Below, piece after piece: positions 1 through 6,438 of a stretch of DNA of 6,768 bases; the first letter of the stretch is position 1, and each line of letters begins with the position of its first letter. Location of the stretch: positions 1 to 6,768 of the forward strand of contig JAUZOB010000178.1 in NCBI GenBank assembly GCA_030706665.1, read 5' to 3'. The stretch comes from Bacteroidota bacterium. GTDB lineage: Bacteria > Bacteroidota > Bacteroidia > Bacteroidales > Prolixibacteraceae. A program made the translations under genes and the position numbers. The notes under the pieces are model-generated. The model did no database searches and was not told the origin of the DNA. It saw only the letters and a program-made list of their open reading frames with translations.

Positions 1-2031
1 ACCGAGAATATCGGCCATCTTCCCATATCCTGCAATTCCAAGTATCGCTTTGATTGAAAGATTGGCATTATGAGCAAGGTGACCTGCAAAGTCATCGGTA
101 CACAATTGATTCTCCGGATCGAGGCCGTTTTTTAAAAGAAAATCAGCCCAAGTGGTCAGTACATTCCAATGTTTTTCCGCATAGGATGCATTCCCTTCGG
201 TAACTGCAATTGCTGTCGAAAGGATCAGCATATTGCCGGCTTCTTCAACAGGCATGTCTGTGTTGTAAGTCTGCCCATTTGCAATCGGATAAGTGCCGAC
301 ATCATGAGCAGGGAATGGCTTCTTCCATCTTCCGCTTTCGCTGTATTCAAAGATAAAATTCATCATCCCTTTCAGAAGGTCTGGATTGTAATACAGAAAT
401 AACGGAGCAGAAGGGTAGGTGACATCAACGGTTCCGATTGATCCGTTGCTGAAGTTCTCTTTTGAGAAGAATAACAGATCGCCATTTTTTCCTTTTACAA
501 GTTTATGTGCAGCAATTGACTGACGAAATGCCAAAGCGCATAGTTCTGCGTATTTAGTTCCTCCGGCTTTTGTTGCATCACTAGTTAGTTTCTGATCAAA
601 AACATTGCATTTTTTAATCAGCTCCGGATAGTCTTTGTTGGCTTGGTTGAATGCATCATAAATTGTCTTTATTTTATCGTTCTTCCACCAGGGGAGCAAA
701 TCTTCTCCAAAATATTGAATGGACTTTATATCATCATATCCGACCATGATTTTTCCGGAGACAGGCTTTTTACCGACTTTACCCAGTTGGTTTGCATAAG
801 CAAGAGACGTCATCTTGACCGCCGGATTAGAGGTTTCAGTCTGCCGGCTGGATAAATCAGAAAGGTTTCCTTTCTCTGCAAATGATTTTTTGACAGATTC
901 ATAATCGTAGATCGCGAATTCTGACTTTAATGTTTTATCTCCGACCAGATAAAAGTAACCCCAGTCGATTCGTACATTATCTCCTTTTTGTCCAAGAATA
1001 TTTTGTTCGACGGTCCCGGATTTTAGAAATGACATGCCATTGTATTCAAGCCTCTCGCTTTTTACCGTTTGCCCGAATTTATTTATAGCCCATTCAGGAG
1101 TGGCCTCAAAGTAGATCTGCACATTGTGCTGTTTGGCATCCAGAGAAGTAACTTCATAGGAAATATAATTTACAGGCCGTGAAAGGATCTCCAAATTATC
1201 GGGTAGCAATGGTGAAGTGAAGTTCAGTGCAAGGCGAACCGGACCACATTTGAACTGATATTTGGTCTGAGTAGGGGTGACATTCACAAACTCCTGGATT
1301 GGTGTTTTCGGGAGATATTTTTTCGATCCCATGTTATTATACAAACCAAAATCCACATATCCGGCACCTGTTTTGTTTTTGCAATGAGCGGCGATTACAT
1401 TTATTCCTTTCTTGAGTGTTTTGACAACGTCATCCGACAGCTGGAGCTGTACGTTGTTTTTCCATGTAAAGCCGGTGTCAACTACTTTAATCCCGTTTAT
1501 ATACAATTCGAAAATGTCATCATGTGAATATTCCAGGATAATATTTTGTCCGGCCAAATCATCCTCAAGCATTACTTCCCGTCTGACCCAGATGTTCTTT
1601 GTATCCCACAGCGTTCCCAAATTCGGTTGACCTTTGGTGCCGAAAGCTGCCTTCCCTTCTTGCCAGGAAGAGTCGTCAAAATCTGACTTCTCCCATCCAT
1701 CTGCCGGTTCCTCAAACGTGTAACGACCTTTCCAGCTTTTGGACTCTGCCGTGACCGCTAATGGTTGAAGAAACGAATCTTCACTCCCCATAAACCGATA
1801 GGTTTGTCCGTCAACCCGGATTGCACCGATGAGGGTGTGCCTCGTTCCGGTCCAATGTCTTACCGCGTCGTCAAAAAGATTATTGCTGAATGACCATGCA
1901 CTGGTGTAAGGATCAATGGTGATCAGAGGGTAAGCCGGAGCCCTCAATTTATTGTTTGCGGAAGATTGTTGTGCGTTACTGTAAAGTGTAAAACAGATTA
2001 AAACGGATAACGTAAAGTACAATCTTTTCAT
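1..2031 (-). CDS. Secreted glutaminase A-like multidomain protein (DUF4964/DUF5127/DUF4965), C-terminus outside window
   Basis: Reading from ATG at 2031 down to position 1 gives 677 uninterrupted codons; the gene runs off the left edge. Residues 1-20 form a Sec signal peptide (Lys-Arg, hydrophobic core, cleavage after SNA); there is no lipobox, so a periplasmic or secreted soluble protein is expected. Residues about 29-85 (LRAPAYPLITIDPYTSAWS region) resemble DUF4964. Residues about 100-235 look like a beta-sandwich carbohydrate-binding-type module (DFDDSSW at 116-122, SHDD at 169-172, then a YINGIKV strand). A DUF5127-like region follows, then a DUF4965-like part with AHDVGTYP near 575-582, MPVEEAGNM at 593-601 and DPENQLCTDDFAGH around 638-651. 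The DUF1793-like C-terminal end is probably what is missing. Relatives include the fungal protein called glutaminase A, but most bacterial members have no proven activity and the helical-barrel fold is also glycosidase-like, so I assign no substrate. It diverges from the activase/dehydratase genes with a 952-bp gap, so a functional link is not implied. Confidence 0.88.
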   Translation of the reverse strand, partial: MKRLYFTLSVLICFTLYSNAQQSSANNKLRAPAYPLITIDPYTSAWSFSNNLFDDAVRHWTGTRHTLIGAIRVDGQTYRFMGSEDSFLQPLAVTAESKSWKGRYTFEEPADGWEKSDFDDSSWQEGKAAFGTKGQPNLGTLWDTKNIWVRREVMLEDDLAGQNIILEYSHDDIFELYINGIKVVDTGFTWKNNVQLQLSDDVVKTLKKGINVIAAHCKNKTGAGYVDFGLYNNMGSKKYLPKTPIQEFVNVTPTQTKYQFKCGPVRLALNFTSPLLPDNLEILSRPVNYISYEVTSLDAKQHNVQIYFEATPEWAINKFGQTVKSERLEYNGMSFLKSGTVEQNILGQKGDNVRIDWGYFYLVGDKTLKSEFAIYDYESVKKSFAEKGNLSDLSSRQTETSNPAVKMTSLAYANQLGKVGKKPVSGKIMVGYDDIKSIQYFGEDLLPWWKNDKIKTIYDAFNQANKDYPELIKKCNVFDQKLTSDATKAGGTKYAELCALAFRQSIAAHKLVKGKNGDLLFFSKENFSNGSIGTVDVTYPSAPLFLYYNPDLLKGMMNFIFEYSESGRWKKPFPAHDVGTYPIANGQTYNTDMPVEEAGNMLILSTAIAVTEGNASYAEKHWNVLTTWADFLLKNGLDPENQLCTDDFAGHLAHNANLSIKAILGIAGYGKMADILG

Positions 2032-2239
2032 CTTGTTCAATTTTTTTATTCTTGATTATTAAAGGTTATTTGGTGTAAATGTCTTTTGTTTAATGTGTTG
2101 AATGATGTTGTTGTGTGTTGATGTTTGAAATTCATAGATACACAATTTATTGATTTCATGGTTTCATTACTCTCTTTATTTATTGAGGATTAAAAATGAT
2201 GAATGTTGCAGCATTGAGTAAATCAGGTATATCGAACCA

Positions 2240-2257
2240 TGAAACGTGATTGTTTCA
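2240..2257. promoter_or_regulatory. Dyad TGAAAC-N6-GTTTCA, candidate operator
   Basis: A perfect 6-bp inverted repeat with a 6-bp spacer lies about 210 bp upstream of the minus-strand gene. The same half-site core recurs nearby as GTTTCAT at 2161-2167 and GAAAC at 2313-2317. The arrangement fits a dimeric regulator, but a single dyad of this size can occur by chance in AT-rich DNA and no regulator gene is present in the window. Confidence 0.25.
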
Positions 2258-2347
2258 GTTCTGAATGGAATTTAACTCATTCATGTTTTTGGAGCTGCTT
2301 AGAGTCCTATCCGAAACATATCAATGTTGCCTTTTAACTTCCATCGA

Positions 2348-2413
2348 TTTACCCTCTCGCTACCCTGGGGGTAGTTAAACGGTAAATTAATGGTAGTTCG
2401 ACGGTAGAGGAAC
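2348..2413. repeat. Phased array of six GGTA/TACC motifs at 11-bp spacing with nested inverted repeat
   Basis: TACC starts at 2350 and 2361, and GGTA starts at 2370, 2381, 2392 and 2403; each set steps by exactly 11 bp. The left half is a nested dyad centred on 2367: TTTACC (2348-2353) pairs with GGTAAA (2381-2386), and CTACCC (2360-2365) pairs with GGGTAG (2369-2374). Two more direct units follow on the right, ending in GGTAGAGGAAC. The 11-bp period is not a multiple of three, so it is not a coding repeat; it is about one helical turn, so all motifs face one side of the DNA. It may be a multi-site operator, or one copy of a repeat dispersed in the genome. Confidence 0.6.
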
Positions 2414-2825
2414 TAAGGTGTTGCACTTGTCTTGTCCTGAAATAGGTTTATCGTCAACGTAAATTAAAAAACTGATTTTGGAGAAATATAACTGTTGTTT
2501 GTTCATCATGAATCAATGAAGATCGAGTATTAATACACCTGTTTAATATTTGAGTAAAAATAACGACAAAATGAGAGATTGTATTCGCTGTGAATAGCTT
2601 TGAATCATTAAAATACTATATTTGTTACAGAGATGTATCCCATATCTTTCCATATGACCCTCTATCATCAATTCGGCAAGGGACTTTACGAATGCTGGAT
2701 TTGTTGAGAAACCGCAATCCGTTCCGGTAATATTTTGTTGTGTCCGGATTTTACATATTCTGTACAAATTCTCCTTTATTATTTCGAATACATTCATTTG
2801 AATGCAAAAGATAGTTCTATGTAGT

Positions 2826-2857
2826 TTCACTACAGTGAATTTAGATAGACAGTGAAT
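2826..2857. promoter_or_regulatory. Dyad TTCACT-AC-AGTGAA plus repeated half-site, candidate operator
   Basis: A 6-2-6 perfect dyad lies at 2826-2839, about 145 bp upstream of the activase start. The string ACAGTGAAT overlapping its right arm (2832-2840) recurs at 2849-2857, 17 bp further on, giving one dyad plus one extra direct half-site. A second 6-2-6 dyad of different sequence, CATTCA-TT-TGAATG, is at 2791-2804. This is a reasonable place for a regulator of the hydroxyproline genes, but the assignment rests on symmetry alone. Confidence 0.25.
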
Positions 2858-2931
2858 CTGATATTTTCGGCGGAGTGAGAATTCTGTGCAGTAAATAATC
2901 ATACTTCTTTATTAAAACCATATAAACTAGA

Positions 2932-2952
2932 AGTTGGCTCAAAAAGCTAACT
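2932..2952. promoter_or_regulatory. Inverted repeat overlapping the candidate activase promoter
   Basis: AGTTGGCT (2932-2939) and AGCTAACT (2945-2952) are complementary except for one G-T pair, with a 5-base spacer CAAAA. The repeat covers the -33 element and half the spacer of the candidate promoter, where a bound repressor would block RNA polymerase. No T-tract follows, so it is not a classical terminator. Confidence 0.3.
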
Positions 2953-2963
2953 GAGTATTCCTG
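2934..2963 (+). promoter_or_regulatory. Candidate Bacteroidota-type promoter for the activase gene
   Basis: TTG at 2934-2936 is followed after 19 bp by TATTCCTG at 2956-2963. Bacteroidota primary-sigma promoters have a -33 TTG and a -7 TAnnTTTG about 19-21 bp apart; here the -7 element matches at T, A and the final TG but lacks two of the three central Ts. Transcription would begin near 2970, leaving a leader of only about 15 bases, just long enough for the GGAG at 2972-2975. Confidence 0.35.
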
Positions 2964-2983
2964 AATTTTTTGGAGAAATTATA

Positions 2984-3778
2984 ATGAAAGGGATTGTTTT
3001 TGATATAAAACGTTTTGCGGTTCATGATGGCCCCGGCATTAGGACAACGGTGTTTTTTAAAGGTTGTCCGTTGAGGTGTTGGTGGTGTCATAATCCTGAA
3101 AGTATTGACAGACACATCGTGAATTCTGTGAAACATGTAGTTGTTGAAGGGAAAGTCTTTGATCAGAAGGAGCAGATCGGGCGTGAATATTCTGTGGATG
3201 AACTAACCCGTGAGATTTTACGGGATCAGATGTTTATGGATGAATCAGGTGGTGGTGTTACTTTTTCCGGTGGGGATCCGACTTTGCAACCGGCATTTCT
3301 TGAGGCGGTGTTGAAACGTTGCAAAAAATATGGGATTCATACAGCTGTTGATACTTCCGGTTTTTGCTCCGGTGATGTTATTGAAAAGATTGCTCCCTTT
3401 ACCGATCTGTTTTTATTTGACCTGAAACACTTTGATCATGAGAAACATATTCAATATACCGGGGTGAGTAATAAGATCATTCTGGATAATCTGAATAATA
3501 TAATATCTAAAGGGAAAGAAGTAATCATCAGAATTCCTGTGATTCCGGGTGTGAATTATGAAGAGAAAGAACGAAAATCAATGATCTCCCTTCTCTCTCA
3601 AATAGGAAGGATTAAAGAAGTACACTTGTTGCCTTACCATACGATTGCTTCGAATAAATACAAGAGGTTCGGGATGGAAAACAAAATGAAAGGGATCCCT
3701 GCTCTTAATAAATCTGATCTGAAAGAGTATAAACAAGAGCTGGAGCAGGCTGGGTTCAAAGTGAAAATAGGGGGATAA
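2984..3778 (+). CDS. Glycyl-radical-enzyme activating protein (radical SAM), likely HypD activase
   Basis: This 264-residue cytoplasmic radical-SAM enzyme should use S-adenosylmethionine and a [4Fe-4S] cluster to abstract hydrogen from the catalytic glycine of the dehydratase encoded next. The N-terminus has the DGPGIRTTVFFKGC activase signature. The cluster motif CX3CX2C is Cys28, Cys32 and Cys35 followed by HNPES; the SAM-binding loop is SGGDP at 95-99, with Asp98 where most activases have Glu. Further conserved landmarks are DTSG at 123-126, FDLK at 145-148, IPVIPG at 184-189 and LLPYH at 215-219. Only five cysteines exist (28, 32, 35, 113, 128). The segment 40-68, where dehydratase-type activases usually carry a cysteine-rich ferredoxin-like insert, has none, so this is a compact single-cluster form, shorter than the roughly 300 residues of the insert-bearing ones. 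GGAG at 2972-2975 supports the ATG at 2984. It lies 142 bp upstream of the dehydratase gene on the same strand. The activase class is very secure; the partner is inferred from adjacency. Confidence 0.95.
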   Translation: MKGIVFDIKRFAVHDGPGIRTTVFFKGCPLRCWWCHNPESIDRHIVNSVKHVVVEGKVFDQKEQIGREYSVDELTREILRDQMFMDESGGGVTFSGGDPTLQPAFLEAVLKRCKKYGIHTAVDTSGFCSGDVIEKIAPFTDLFLFDLKHFDHEKHIQYTGVSNKIILDNLNNIISKGKEVIIRIPVIPGVNYEEKERKSMISLLSQIGRIKEVHLLPYHTIASNKYKRFGMENKMKGIPALNKSDLKEYKQELEQAGFKVKIGG

Positions 3779-3811
3779 ATCCTAAATAGAGCAATGCAAA
3801 ATATTACTGCC

Positions 3812-3844
3812 AAATCCACATCTCAACGTAATAGTGGGTTTTTT
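3812..3844 (+). terminator. Weak intrinsic terminator-like hairpin between activase and dehydratase genes
   Basis: AAATCCAC (3812-3819) can pair with GTGGGTTT (3834-3841), with one U-G wobble in RNA, around a 14-base loop; a run of six T ends at 3844. The stem is AT-rich outside its CCAC/GTGG core and the loop is large, so any termination would be partial. It lies 34 bp after the activase stop codon, where it could end or attenuate activase transcripts or stabilise their 3' ends. Confidence 0.3.
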
Positions 3845-3850
3845 ATGAGG

Positions 3851-3878
3851 CAGATTGTCTGGAATGATCATCAATCTG
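3851..3878 (+). promoter_or_regulatory. Inverted repeat CAGATTG-N14-CAATCTG upstream of the dehydratase
   Basis: A perfect 7-bp inverted repeat with a 14-base spacer lies about 43 bp before the dehydratase start codon. No U-tract follows, so it reads as an operator or leader hairpin rather than a terminator. I found no good TAnnTTTG element between it and the start, so a separate dehydratase promoter cannot be shown from sequence. The start itself has only a weak purine stretch (ACGAGA) in AT-rich DNA, which is common for well-translated Bacteroidota genes. Confidence 0.3.
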
Positions 3879-3920
3879 TGGATTAAACGAAGTTTTTAGA
3901 AAATAAAATAACGAGATAAA

Positions 3921-6284
3921 ATGAATGAGAGAATACAAAAACTAAGAGAACAAAGCCTGAATGCAATTAACCGCATCTCTGCCGAACGTGCAATTCTGGT
4001 GACTGAGTTCTATAAAGATAAAGCTTACGAGGGGCTTTCTGTTCCTGTTCGCAGGGCTAAGGCTTTTGAATATATCCTGAAACATAAAACGATTTGCATC
4101 AATGAGGGAGAATTAATCGTTGGGGAAAGGGGCCCTGCGCCAAAGGCTACTCCTACTTATCCCGAGATTTGCGTTCATTCGCTTCAGGATCTGGAAATTC
4201 TTGATTCACGTCCGAAAGTGTCTTTCAAAGTGGATGATGAGACGCGAAAGGTGTACGAAGAGGTTATCATTCCGTTCTGGACCGGAAAGACAAATCGGGA
4301 AAGGATAATGAATAGTATGACCGAAGAGTGGAAAGAAGCGTATGCTGCGGGACTCTTTACTGAATTTCAGGAACAACGTGCACCGGGGCATACTGTGTGC
4401 GGAAACAAGATATTTCACAAAGGAATGCTTGATATTAAAAAAGATGTTGAGCTAAGTATTCAGAATCTTGATTTCATTAATGATCCGAATGCTTTTGATA
4501 AGCGGGAAGAATTGAAAGCAATGGCGATTACGACCGATGCCATAATCATGTGGGCTGGTCGTCATGCTGATAAACTTGAAGAATTAGCTGCGGAGGAGAA
4601 ATCAGAGGAACGTCGTAAAGAATTGCTTAATCTTGCAGAGATCTGCCGGTATGTTCCGGCTCACGCTCCCCGTACTTTCCATGAGGCTCTTCAATATTAT
4701 TGGTTCGTTCATCTGGGTGTTGTTACCGAATTGAATCCCTGGGATTCGTTTAATCCGGGCCGGCTTGATCAGCATTTGATTCCATTTTATACAAAAGAGA
4801 TTGCCGACGGAACTCTGACACATGAGCAGGCTAAAGAGATCCTGCAGTCGTTTTGGGTTAAATTCAATAATCATCCGTCTCCTCCCAAGGTTGGGGTAAC
4901 AGCTCAGGAAAGTAATACCTACACCGACTTCTGCCTGATTAACGTTGGAGGGGTAAAAGATGATGGTTCGGATGCCTCTAATGAAGTCAGCTTTTTAATT
5001 CTGGATGTAATTGAGGAGATGCGTCTCTTGCAGCCGAGTAGTATGGTCCAGTTGTCGAAGAAAAATCCGGATAGTCTGATTCATCGTACGATGAAGATTA
5101 TCAAAACCGGATTCGGACAACCTTCGATTTTTAATACCGATGCAATCATACAGGAGTTACTGCGTCAGGGTAAAGATATTGTCGATGCCCGAAGAGGCGG
5201 GGCCAGTGGATGCGTTGAAACCGGAGCATTTGGAACAGAAGCCTATATTTTGACCGGATATTTTAACCTTCCGAAAATACTTGAACTTACTTTGCATGAT
5301 GGCGTTGATCCGCGTACCGGAAAGCAGCTGGGATTGAAAACAGGAGAACCTGAGAGTTTTAAAACGTACGATGAACTCTTGGATGCCTTCCGGAAACAAG
5401 TCAATCATTTCATAGATATTAAGATCATCGGGAATAACACGATCGAGCGAGTATTCGCGAATAATTTGCCGGTGCCGTTTCTTTCACTGATTATTGATGA
5501 TTGCATTGCAAATGGAGTTGATTATGTAGCCGGAGGGGCACGTTACAATTCATCTTACATTCAGGGGGTCGGATTGGGAACCATTACCGACTGTTTCTCT
5601 GCAATTAAGATGCATGTATTCGATGAGCAAAAGAAGAGCTTGAAAGAATTGGTACAAATTCTGGATGCAAACTTTGAAGGATATGAAGACTTCAGGTTCG
5701 ACCTTATTTACAATACTCCGAAATATGGGAATGATGATGATTTTGCGGATGATTGTCTGCGCGAGATCTTCGAAATTTATTATGATGCCGTGAATGGAAA
5801 GCCGAATACTCGTGGGGGGCATCACCGTGTAAACCTTCTTCCTACAACGTGTCATGTATACTTCGGAAGCATTACGGGGGCAACTCCTGATGGTCGCAAG
5901 TCGGGTGTTGCTTTGTCTGAAGGGATATCACCGGTTCAGGGAGCTGATTGCCAGGGACCGACAGCAGTCGTTCTTTCTGCTGCCAAGATTGATCATCTTC
6001 GTACCGGAGGTACGCTTTTGAATCAGAAGTTCACTCCCGATTTCTTTGAAGATGATGAGTCAATTCGGAAAGTATCTAACCTGGTCCGGTCTTATTTCCG
6101 CATGGATGGGCATCACATCCAATTTAACGTAGTATCGGCAGATACTCTTCGCGATGCACAAAAACATCCTGAAAAATATCGAGACCTGATTGTGCGGGTT
6201 GCCGGATATAGCGATTATTTTAATGATTTGGGTGAAGATCTTCAAAATGAAATAATTCATAGAACAGAACATCGGTCTATTTAA
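3921..6284 (+). CDS. hypD: Glycyl radical trans-4-hydroxy-L-proline dehydratase (HypD-like)
   Basis: This oxygen-sensitive cytoplasmic enzyme is predicted to dehydrate trans-4-hydroxy-L-proline to pyrroline-5-carboxylate. It has 787 residues, essentially the length of Clostridioides difficile HypD as I recall it (789). The PFL-like barrel runs through most of the protein. The thiyl-radical site GCVETG carries Cys431 and Glu433; the C-terminal glycyl-radical loop RVAGYSDYF carries Gly762. Residues I recall lining the HypD pocket are all present at a constant offset of three from C. difficile numbering: Phe149, His157 (RAPGHTVCG), Asp275 (NPWDSF), Ser331, Asp336 and Phe337 (TYTDF), Tyr447 (ILTGY), Thr642 (LPTTCH). 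Long stretches such as PTYPEIC, GRLDQHL, KYGNDDD and TGGTLLNQ also match that family. The single cysteine at 431 excludes pyruvate formate-lyase, which has a Cys-Cys pair. The start at MNERIQKLRE aligns with the HypD N-terminus. The activase lies just upstream; no P5C reductase gene is in the window. A related dehydratase with another substrate remains possible, but the full pocket match argues against it. Confidence 0.9.
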   Translation: MNERIQKLREQSLNAINRISAERAILVTEFYKDKAYEGLSVPVRRAKAFEYILKHKTICINEGELIVGERGPAPKATPTYPEICVHSLQDLEILDSRPKVSFKVDDETRKVYEEVIIPFWTGKTNRERIMNSMTEEWKEAYAAGLFTEFQEQRAPGHTVCGNKIFHKGMLDIKKDVELSIQNLDFINDPNAFDKREELKAMAITTDAIIMWAGRHADKLEELAAEEKSEERRKELLNLAEICRYVPAHAPRTFHEALQYYWFVHLGVVTELNPWDSFNPGRLDQHLIPFYTKEIADGTLTHEQAKEILQSFWVKFNNHPSPPKVGVTAQESNTYTDFCLINVGGVKDDGSDASNEVSFLILDVIEEMRLLQPSSMVQLSKKNPDSLIHRTMKIIKTGFGQPSIFNTDAIIQELLRQGKDIVDARRGGASGCVETGAFGTEAYILTGYFNLPKILELTLHDGVDPRTGKQLGLKTGEPESFKTYDELLDAFRKQVNHFIDIKIIGNNTIERVFANNLPVPFLSLIIDDCIANGVDYVAGGARYNSSYIQGVGLGTITDCFSAIKMHVFDEQKKSLKELVQILDANFEGYEDFRFDLIYNTPKYGNDDDFADDCLREIFEIYYDAVNGKPNTRGGHHRVNLLPTTCHVYFGSITGATPDGRKSGVALSEGISPVQGADCQGPTAVVLSAAKIDHLRTGGTLLNQKFTPDFFEDDESIRKVSNLVRSYFRMDGHHIQFNVVSADTLRDAQKHPEKYRDLIVRVAGYSDYFNDLGEDLQNEIIHRTEHRSI

Positions 6285-6435
6285 AAATGTAAATCAGGTT
6301 CCTGTTTCGTTAAAAAAAACGTAAATTAGAATTCATAGATTCAGACTTCTTCTTCGGAAAAGGCCTGAAATATTTAAATAACAATCTCTGGCTGGCTTTA
6401 ACTTTAGTCGGCAATTGAAGTAAAATGAGGTGATA
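6285..6435 (+). other. Gap between dehydratase and peptidase genes
   Basis: This 151-bp AT-rich gap contains a run of eight A flanked by CGTT and ACG, and a very short CAG/CTG pairing near 6298. Neither makes a convincing terminator, and I found no clear TTG / TAnnTTTG promoter. Co-transcription of dehydratase and peptidase is therefore possible but undecided. Confidence 0.4.
6428..6433 (+). promoter_or_regulatory. Shine-Dalgarno-like AGGTGA of the peptidase gene, decides start
   Basis: AGGTGA is an unusually good anti-16S match for this window. Two adjacent ATG codons follow at 6436 and 6439; the spacing of 5 bases to the second is better than the 2 bases to the first, so 6439 is preferred. 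Confidence 0.5.
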
Positions 6436-6438
6436 ATG

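Larger units (their letters stand above)
2032..2983. other. Divergent intergenic region without a convincing gene
   Basis: This 952-bp stretch separates the starts of two divergent genes. Next to the minus-strand gene, 2083-2127 is G/T-rich on the plus strand (repeated TGTTG), so that gene's leader RNA would be C/A-rich and unstructured. The middle holds a GAAAC dyad (2240-2257), a phased GGTA array (2348-2413), an IS-end-like string (2433-2448) and a 10-bp palindrome GTATTAATAC (2527-2536). The right part holds two short dyads (2791-2804, 2826-2839) and the likely activase promoter. A minus-strand open frame of 119 codons at 2543-2902 is probably not a functional gene; it contains a short methionine-synthase-like motif discussed in the findings. 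The length is generous for a simple divergent promoter and suggests complex regulation, decayed sequence, or both. Confidence 0.7.

Noticed and set aside
169..855. Plus-strand frames of about 70 codons at the left end
   Set aside because: They lie opposite the continuous minus-strand multidomain CDS and show no protein features.
2475..2495. TTTTGGAGAAATATAAC resembling the activase ribosome site as a second gene start
   Set aside because: No open frame of useful length follows it.
2527..2536. Palindrome GTATTAATAC as an operator
   Set aside because: A ten-base palindrome made mostly of A and T is expected by chance in this composition and nothing nearby supports it.
2543..2902. Minus-strand open frame of 119 codons as a functional gene
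   Set aside because: No recognisable full domain, no clear ribosome binding site, odd composition, and its end blends into AT-rich non-coding sequence. Only one short motif is suggestive, and that is reported as a possible relic.
2939..3136. Minus-strand frame across the activase start
   Set aside because: It overlaps the promoter and 5' part of a securely identified radical-SAM gene and has no recognisable content.
3634..3819. Minus-strand 61-codon frame with a hydrophobic stretch
   Set aside because: It is antisense to the activase C-terminus and its hydrophobicity mirrors the codons of the real gene.
3921..6284. Pyruvate formate-lyase, choline trimethylamine-lyase or glycerol dehydratase
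   Set aside because: A single Cys431 in GCVETG replaces the Cys-Cys pair of formate-lyase, and the complete HypD pocket set and near-identical length fit hydroxyproline dehydratase better than the choline or glycerol enzymes.
6311..6323. CGTT-A run-ACG as a terminator of the dehydratase gene
   Set aside because: Only three to four pairs around an A-rich loop, with no T-tract following on the plus strand.
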